Positions 23,048 to 26,526 of a stretch of 26,526 bases of DNA are shown here, in pieces. The translations under genes were made by a program, and so were the position numbers. The stretch's first letter is position 1, and each line of letters starts with the position of its first letter. A model generated the notes under the pieces. The model was given only the letters and a program-made list of their open reading frames with translations. It made no database searches and was not told the origin of the DNA. The DNA is taken from contig DNUZ01000027.1 of NCBI GenBank assembly GCA_003507655.1, forward strand, positions 1 through 26,526. Reading direction: 5' to 3'. This stretch comes from Lachnospiraceae bacterium. GTDB taxonomy: Bacteria > Bacillota > Clostridia > Lachnospirales > Lachnospiraceae.

Positions 23048-23155
23048 TTAACGATTCGCATTTTAAGCTGCGAAGCACTTAAATTAAAGGTTCACATTCA
23101 AAGTAGTGAAGCACTTAAATTAAAGGTTTGCACTCAAAGTAGCAACGCACTTAAA
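23048..23155 (-). repeat. Three 36-bp tandem repeats (antitoxin units)
   Basis: Read on the minus strand, units span 23155-23120, 23119-23084 and 23083-23048. Each begins TTTAAGTGC and ends GTTAA or CTTTAA. Units 1 and 2 differ at about six positions; unit 3 is more diverged. There are no spacers, so this is not a CRISPR array. Confidence 0.88.
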
Positions 23156-23181
23156 TCAAGCAAGTAATCTTGCTCATCTAT

Positions 23182-23210
23182 ATTATATGTAATTATCATG
23201 AAAGGATCAA
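23182..23210 (-). promoter_or_regulatory. Promoter of the repeat RNA
   Basis: On the minus strand TTGATC (23210-23205) and TATAAT (23187-23182) are 17 bp apart. The start at about 23175 leaves only about 20 bases before the first repeat. Confidence 0.78.
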
Positions 23211-23231
23211 TAAAAATATTTTGATTTACAT

Positions 23232-23387
23232 TTACAATTTTCTTATCGGATGCCTGATAACAGTTTTGCATTTTTCCTGTGCAACTTTTCTAGGGTCTGA
23301 TAAATAGATTTCGTGATGGTGTCGTTCATTGGTGAAAACTTCATTTCCACCTAAAAACATGATGAACCCTCGCAACTTCCGAGTTGT
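23232..23387 (-). pseudogene. GyrI-like domain protein, 3' fragment
   Basis: The minus strand encodes about 50 residues ending HHHEIYLSDPRKVAQEK and KTVIRHPIRKL-stop, which is the C-terminal strand pair of GyrI-like ligand-binding domains. An in-frame stop lies just before 23387, and neither a ribosome site nor the N-terminal two thirds are present. It is a remnant immediately upstream of the type III antitoxin promoter. Confidence 0.65.
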
Positions 23388-23404
23388 TTAAATTCTACAT
23401 CAAA

Positions 23405-24130
23405 CTATTCATATACACTTTCGTATATCTTCTCGCCATCTTGAAGAATTAAACGGATTTCTGTATTTCTTTCACATAATTCCTTTTCTTGTTCTTCTGA
23501 AAAAGTATATTCATACTTCCCATGCTCATCTAAACAAAAAATTGAGTGCTCCATTTTTCCTTCCTGATCCCTTCCACTCCACCGTATTTGGATATTATCT
23601 CCATTTTCTATTGTATAATAATCCAAAACTGCATTGTGGAAATGAAGCACGAAATCAAAATACTTCGGCATTGACTGATTTGGCAACGTATAATAGCTTT
23701 CCTGGTCAATCATCTTTTTATAATAACCTGACTGCTTATCAAAACGAAATTCATTCATTTCCACGCCTTTATGAAACTTCGTTTCTAAAGAGTTTTTTGC
23801 ATTATTCCAAGCAATGCCCCAGCCTGTTGCACCAATCGCCAATGCTGCCACAATACAAACCAGAATTAAAATTGCATTTTTCTTAAATCTTTTACTAAAC
23901 GTTATTTCCTTATTCAATTTTTTGACCATCTTCTTATCCTCCTTTAGCATAACATCCAGGGAGATATTAAATTCATCGCTCATAGAAATCAGAGTTTCTA
24001 AATCCGGATAATTCTTTTCTTTCTCCCAATTTGATACTGTCTGTCGTGTAACATGAAAAATTTGGGCAAATTCTTCTTGTGTCATTTTTCTTTCTTTTCG
24101 TATATCCAAAATTGTCTGTCCTAATTTCAT
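23405..24130 (-). CDS. XRE family regulator with membrane anchor
   Basis: A 241-residue protein. The N-terminal Cro/C1-type HTH (MKLGQTILDIRKERKMTQEE, then HVTRQTVSNWEKEKNYPDLE) spans about 1-65. A TM helix (AILILVCIVAALAIGATGWG) spans about 86-108, and an extracytoplasmic domain of about 130 residues ends the protein. Its design, a DNA-binding domain tied to a sensor outside the membrane, is common in Clostridia and suggests signal-responsive repression. The function and target are unknown. ATG 24130 has AAAGGAGG upstream and is preferred over the ATG at 24157, which precedes that site. Confidence 0.85.
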   Translation of the reverse strand: MKLGQTILDIRKERKMTQEEFAQIFHVTRQTVSNWEKEKNYPDLETLISMSDEFNISLDVMLKEDKKMVKKLNKEITFSKRFKKNAILILVCIVAALAIGATGWGIAWNNAKNSLETKFHKGVEMNEFRFDKQSGYYKKMIDQESYYTLPNQSMPKYFDFVLHFHNAVLDYYTIENGDNIQIRWSGRDQEGKMEHSIFCLDEHGKYEYTFSEEQEKELCERNTEIRLILQDGEKIYESVYE

Positions 24131-24374
24131 GTCATGTGTTCCTCCTTTCAGTATCATTATGCTTTTAATTCTTTCAGATGGCTAGCAAGTCAAACTTGCA
24201 TTGAATCATGCACTGCGCAAGTGTTATTTACATGCCTGATTTTAACTGATCATACCATAAATTAATATATTTAGTTGACAAATCGCCAATGCCGGGGAAA
24301 TATAAAAAGGTGTGCCTCACAACGTCCGATTTTTCAGAGCTGATTCTGCATCATGCATAACCGCAAGTTTCCAT
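24131..24374. other. Gene-free stretch between XRE and membrane protein
   Basis: About 240 bp with no gene I can support. The minus strand shows a short coding-like tail (LAVMHDAESALKNRTL-stop) directly after the membrane-protein gene in a shifted frame, possibly a remnant. An imperfect inverted repeat CTTGC...GCGCAAG lies near 24198-24222. Confidence 0.3.
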
Positions 24375-24713
24375 TTATTTCTTTTTGCGGTATTTAGGTT
24401 CAATACCTACTACATACGCTGCTATAGCCGCAATACTAATAAGCATTGCACCCAATATTGGTATTATAATTAAACCCGAATTTTGCCTATCTAATAAAGG
24501 CAATCCAATTAATGTAAACAAAACACCATATACGCACCACAATATACCCAAAGCACGATTATAACCTTTCACATCTTCTATAGGTGCTACCTCAGCATTT
24601 GCCCAAAAGCCGAAAGGTTTTGCTTTCTTAGAATGAAACTCATAGATGCCCATTACAATAAATAATAAGCCGATGATTCCCCAAATTGTAAATGCTATGA
24701 ATCTTTCTTCCAT
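24375..24713 (-). CDS. Small membrane protein, DUF3784-like
   Basis: A 112-residue protein with three predicted TM helices (FTIWGIIGLLFIVMGIYEF; ALGILWCVYGVLFTLIGL; LIIIPILGAMLISIAAIAA). The segment between the first and second (KKAKPFGFWANAEVAPIEDVKGYNRA) is typical of small Clostridia membrane proteins annotated as DUF3784 or similar; the assignment is from memory. Function unknown. ATG 24713 has AAAGGA upstream and replaces an unlikely longer start at 24767. Confidence 0.75.
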   Translation of the reverse strand: MEERFIAFTIWGIIGLLFIVMGIYEFHSKKAKPFGFWANAEVAPIEDVKGYNRALGILWCVYGVLFTLIGLPLLDRQNSGLIIIPILGAMLISIAAIAAYVVGIEPKYRKKK

Positions 24714-24846
24714 AAGAGGTATCCTTTCTTTGCAAAACACTTCTTGCATTTTATTCAAAAAAATCATTTTGAGGTTTGAGTTTTAAGAGTTGGTCTTGTA
24801 TGAAAAGAAGAAAAGTCTTATCGTTCAAACCTTTCAAATGTTCGGA

Positions 24847-24875
24847 TTGACATTTTTTCTATCGTATTGTATTAT
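24847..24875 (+). promoter_or_regulatory. Plus-strand promoter antisense to the XRE gene
   Basis: TTGACA (24847-24852) and TATTAT (24870-24875) are 17 bp apart on the plus strand. Transcription from about 24882 would run into the 3' end of the minus-strand XRE gene at 24915. Only a 28-codon frame begins there (ATG 24882), without a ribosome site, so an antisense or small RNA is more likely than a protein. Unproven. Confidence 0.4.
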
Positions 24876-24914
24876 CTATTCATGAAAGAAATGGGTTTTG
24901 TGCCAAGTAAAGCC

Positions 24915-25796
24915 TTATGGCTCCAACGGGGTGCTCGTTTCTTTTTTTATGTCTATAATATCGTATAAATACATTTTGCCATCGCTTGCATGTCTTATTA
25001 ACAAAGATGCATGAAATACATTATATCTTTCTATATTTTCGTTATCATCATATACAGGTAGTGCAAAATACGAATTATATCTATACCAGCCATTTTTTGC
25101 ATTCCAATTATGTTTCTCTTCATTATTTTCTCTAAAAAATCTTCCTGTTGATATTTCTATCATTTCAGGAAGTCCCTGTGCTGCATTTGCTTTAGCCTTT
25201 GCCACTGCTCCGTTCAACTTTTTTGTATATACAGATCCTGAATATTCACTTGGTAAATCAGATCCAATATATATAACATCTCCAGTAGAAGCCACCTTAT
25301 AAAAATCACCGATATATTCTTTCAAGTATGCCCGGACTTCTTTCCAATGAATGGATCTTTTTCCCTTAAATCTAATATCATTTATCACTACAATATTGTT
25401 CCCATCAACATCCTGAATAACAGAAATATTACGTCGCTGTTTCTTCGTATGGCTGGTTTCATTAATCTCTTTACAAATTTCGAGGAGTTCCAAATATCTT
25501 ATAATTCCCCTCTTTCCTTCAACATCTGATTTTCTAAACAATTCCAGCATATGATCTTCATCTATGAAATAATCCGTAGAAGTTACTTGAACCGGACTTC
25601 CTTCATCACAAAGCAAATCCACTAGTGACATATCCAGTGCTTTACATATTGCGGCAAGTTTATCTGCCTGAGGATTGATCTGTTTCTTTCTCCAGTCGCT
25701 GATTGTACTTGTTGCAATACCAGTTCTTCTGGACAGTTCCGTCTGACTCATATGTAGTTCGTTAAGTCTGGCAAAGATTTTTTCATATAACTTCAT
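24915..25796 (-). CDS. XRE regulator with LPD-like C-terminal domain
   Basis: A 293-residue protein. A Cro/C1-type HTH fills residues 1-65 (MSQTELSRRTGIATSTISDW is the HTH core). A linker of about 60 residues follows. The C-terminal 150 residues (RSIHWKEVRAYLKEYIGDFY, GDVIYIGSDLPSEYSGSVY, NNEEKHNWNAKNGWYRYNSY, VFHASLLIRHASDGKMYLYD) match a domain I know from very large polyvalent proteins of conjugative elements and phages (LPD3-like; name uncertain). A repressor fused to such a domain suggests origin from a mobile element. ATG 25796 has AAAGGG upstream, and a good promoter with an inverted repeat at the expected start lies at 25826-25869. Confidence 0.82.
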   Translation of the reverse strand: MKLYEKIFARLNELHMSQTELSRRTGIATSTISDWRKKQINPQADKLAAICKALDMSLVDLLCDEGSPVQVTSTDYFIDEDHMLELFRKSDVEGKRGIIRYLELLEICKEINETSHTKKQRRNISVIQDVDGNNIVVINDIRFKGKRSIHWKEVRAYLKEYIGDFYKVASTGDVIYIGSDLPSEYSGSVYTKKLNGAVAKAKANAAQGLPEMIEISTGRFFRENNEEKHNWNAKNGWYRYNSYFALPVYDDNENIERYNVFHASLLIRHASDGKMYLYDIIDIKKETSTPLEP

Positions 25797-25825
25797 GGTA
25801 CAATACCCTTTCTACGCCTGCTAAT

Positions 25826-25839
25826 TCCGATTTTTCGGA
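25826..25839 (-). promoter_or_regulatory. Candidate autoregulatory operator of the XRE gene
   Basis: TCCGA-TTTT-TCGGA is a perfect 5-bp inverted repeat located 2-15 bases downstream of the -10 box, covering the expected transcription start. XRE repressors commonly bind such sites. A related half site CCGATTTTTC occurs near 24327. Confidence 0.5.
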
Positions 25840-25840
25840 T

Positions 25841-25869
25841 ATTGTATCATAATCAATTACCAATATCAA
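25841..25869 (-). promoter_or_regulatory. Promoter of the XRE/LPD gene
   Basis: On the minus strand TTGATA (25869-25864) and TACAAT (25846-25841) are 17 bp apart. Confidence 0.75.
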
Positions 25870-25926
25870 TATTTATCCGCAACCCACAACCATTCTCATT
25901 TTCTCGTATCTCATTTTTACAAATCT

Positions 25927-26334
25927 TTAACATGAAAGAATTGCAATCTTATCTGTACCATATTTTTCCCCAAATTTATTAGGCACTTTTTCTGAATATT
26001 TCCTTGCAAGGCAACGATTGATATGCGGTCGGTAAAAAATGTATTCCATGACTTGTTTTAGAGCAGTACTTCCGTAACCCTCCCCCTGTTTGGAAGCATC
26101 TATCATCATATGCCAGATATCATATTCCGGAATATCATAATCGTAGATGACCATTACATAACCAACCATTTCATCCCCAGCATAAATTCCAAATGGCTGG
26201 CACTGATCTCGATAAACATACGCCTGTGCTAAACTTCGGATTGGATGAGAAACATATTCCTCCTGTCCCTCAGCCAGTTTTAAACGGAATGCATCAAGAA
26301 AGTTGTCTTCAGTAATTTTTCTCAGATTTATCAT
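25927..26334 (-). CDS. GNAT acetyltransferase with diverged C-terminus
   Basis: A 135-residue GNAT. The N-terminal two thirds are typical: INLRKITEDNFLDAFRLKL, SLAQAYVYRDQCQPFGIYAG, YDIWHMMIDASKQGEGYGS with the acetyl-CoA loop Q-G-E-G-Y-G. After residue 95 the usual pattern of this subfamily (about 150 residues, with an N-x-x-A-x-x-L-Y-x-x-x-G-F segment) is missing, and the sequence is rich in Arg and Lys (HINRCLARKYSEKVPNKFGE). A frameshift or a sequence replacement near 26045 is likely. It may be inactive. ATG 26334 has AAAGGGAG upstream. Confidence 0.72.
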   Translation of the reverse strand: MINLRKITEDNFLDAFRLKLAEGQEEYVSHPIRSLAQAYVYRDQCQPFGIYAGDEMVGYVMVIYDYDIPEYDIWHMMIDASKQGEGYGSTALKQVMEYIFYRPHINRCLARKYSEKVPNKFGEKYGTDKIAILSC

Positions 26335-26406
26335 TTATTTTTCTCCCTTTGTCAAATACCTATTTTTATGTCTCTTTTTCAATTCATCAAACTGAAATTT
26401 ATATAA

Positions 26407-26526
26407 TTATTCCTCTAACTTTCCCCATTTTACAGGCTTTTCCGCCTGTCCATTAGTGAAATGATATGTAGTTTCCCTTATTTTTGCCCTTATGAGATAA
26501 TCACAAGGGAAATAAGGGAATTTTTT
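26407..26526 (-). other. Edge region: possible gene end plus inverted repeat
   Basis: A minus-strand frame is open from the window edge to a stop at 26407 (39 residues, ending HFTNGQAEKPVKWGKLEE), which reads like a real C-terminus but is too short to assign. The same bases include a long imperfect inverted repeat: TTCCCTTATTT and CCCTT (from 26473) against AAGGGAAATAAGGGAA (to 26520), followed by TTTTTT on the plus strand. A coding end and a terminator-like hairpin in the same bases are hard to reconcile, so one reading is probably accidental. Confidence 0.35.

Larger units (their letters stand above)
23010..23175 (-). ncRNA. Type III antitoxin RNA gene (ToxI-like)
   Basis: The minus strand has a promoter, three 36-nt tandem repeats and a terminator, with no translated frame. 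The repeat size and number match ToxI/AntiQ RNAs (34-36 nt, about 3-5 copies, from memory). The first unit contains TTGCTAC and TTTGAGTGCA, close to the TTGCTAC...TTTAAGTGCA core I recall from Pectobacterium ToxI. In such systems each repeat folds into a pseudoknot that binds one ToxN protein. Here the toxin is reduced to its first codons but the RNA gene looks complete, so it may still be expressed. Confidence 0.7.

Noticed and set aside
23048..23155. 36-bp repeats as a CRISPR array
   Set aside because: The units are contiguous with no spacers, and there are no cas genes. The period, promoter, terminator and following ToxN-like start fit a type III antitoxin.

Overview
The window looks like a chromosome segment from an anaerobic, low-GC, Gram-positive gut Firmicute, most likely Lachnospiraceae (Roseburia/Agathobacter-like). 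Grounds for this: the long Gram-positive SRP RNA with an Alu domain, an N-terminal-rubredoxin rubrerythrin beside a PerR/Fur-type regulator, an NrdG-type radical SAM activase, small Clostridia-typical families (DUF6483, DUF6061, DUF6128-like, named from memory), AGGAGG-type ribosome sites and near-consensus sigma-A promoters. No database was consulted; every family name is recognition by eye.

Region 1 (1-6700) is a small integrated island. The window opens in the last 60 codons of tuf (EF-Tu). The final 25 bp of tuf (162-186) recur, 23/25 identical, at 6676-6700, as expected for attL/attR of an element that entered the 3' end of tuf and rebuilt it. Inside are a decayed tyrosine integrase pointing at tuf, a shattered gene of unknown function, and a DUF6061-like gene with two premature stops. 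In the middle sit three intact co-directional genes behind a consensus promoter: a cytosolic AAA+ ATPase, a 783-residue cytosolic S8 (subtilisin-like) protease with a complete Asp-His-Ser triad, and a two-TM protein with an Asn-rich N-terminus and a C-terminal zinc knuckle. Everything else in the island has rotted and this cassette has not. It is my candidate for an undescribed conflict or anti-phage system.

Region 2 (6700-14690) is ordinary chromosome: the second tuf-type terminator, a DUF6483 protein, a secreted Big2-like protein, an O-antigen-ligase-like polytopic protein, an ABC-class P-loop ATPase, a PrdX-type tRNA deacylase that may be translated from a leaderless mRNA, a GNAT, and a MATE transporter.

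Region 3 (14690-22440) starts with a VapBC-like module whose PIN toxin has an internal deletion while the AbrB-type antitoxin and its promoter are intact. Then come a peroxide-stress pair (reverse rubrerythrin and Fur/PerR regulator, both with Per-box-like sites at their promoters), a DUF6128-like protein convergent with a GNAT-nrdG operon, the SRP RNA with its own promoter, a PsiE-like membrane protein overlapping tadA, a PAS-GGDEF-EAL protein (GGDEF degenerate, EAL intact) and a YbaK/EbsC deacylase.

Region 4 (22440-26526) is accessory and decaying. Parts of at least four genes lie head to tail: flavin reductase 3' end, HxlR regulator 3' end, the first 22 codons of a ToxN-like toxin, and a GyrI-like 3' end. 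Among them a type III toxin-antitoxin antitoxin RNA gene survives on the minus strand: sigma-A promoter, three 36-nt tandem repeats, then a terminator, directly before the ToxN-like start. Two XRE regulators, a small membrane protein and a GNAT with a diverged tail follow. The window thus holds two toxin-antitoxin loci where the antitoxin outlived its toxin.
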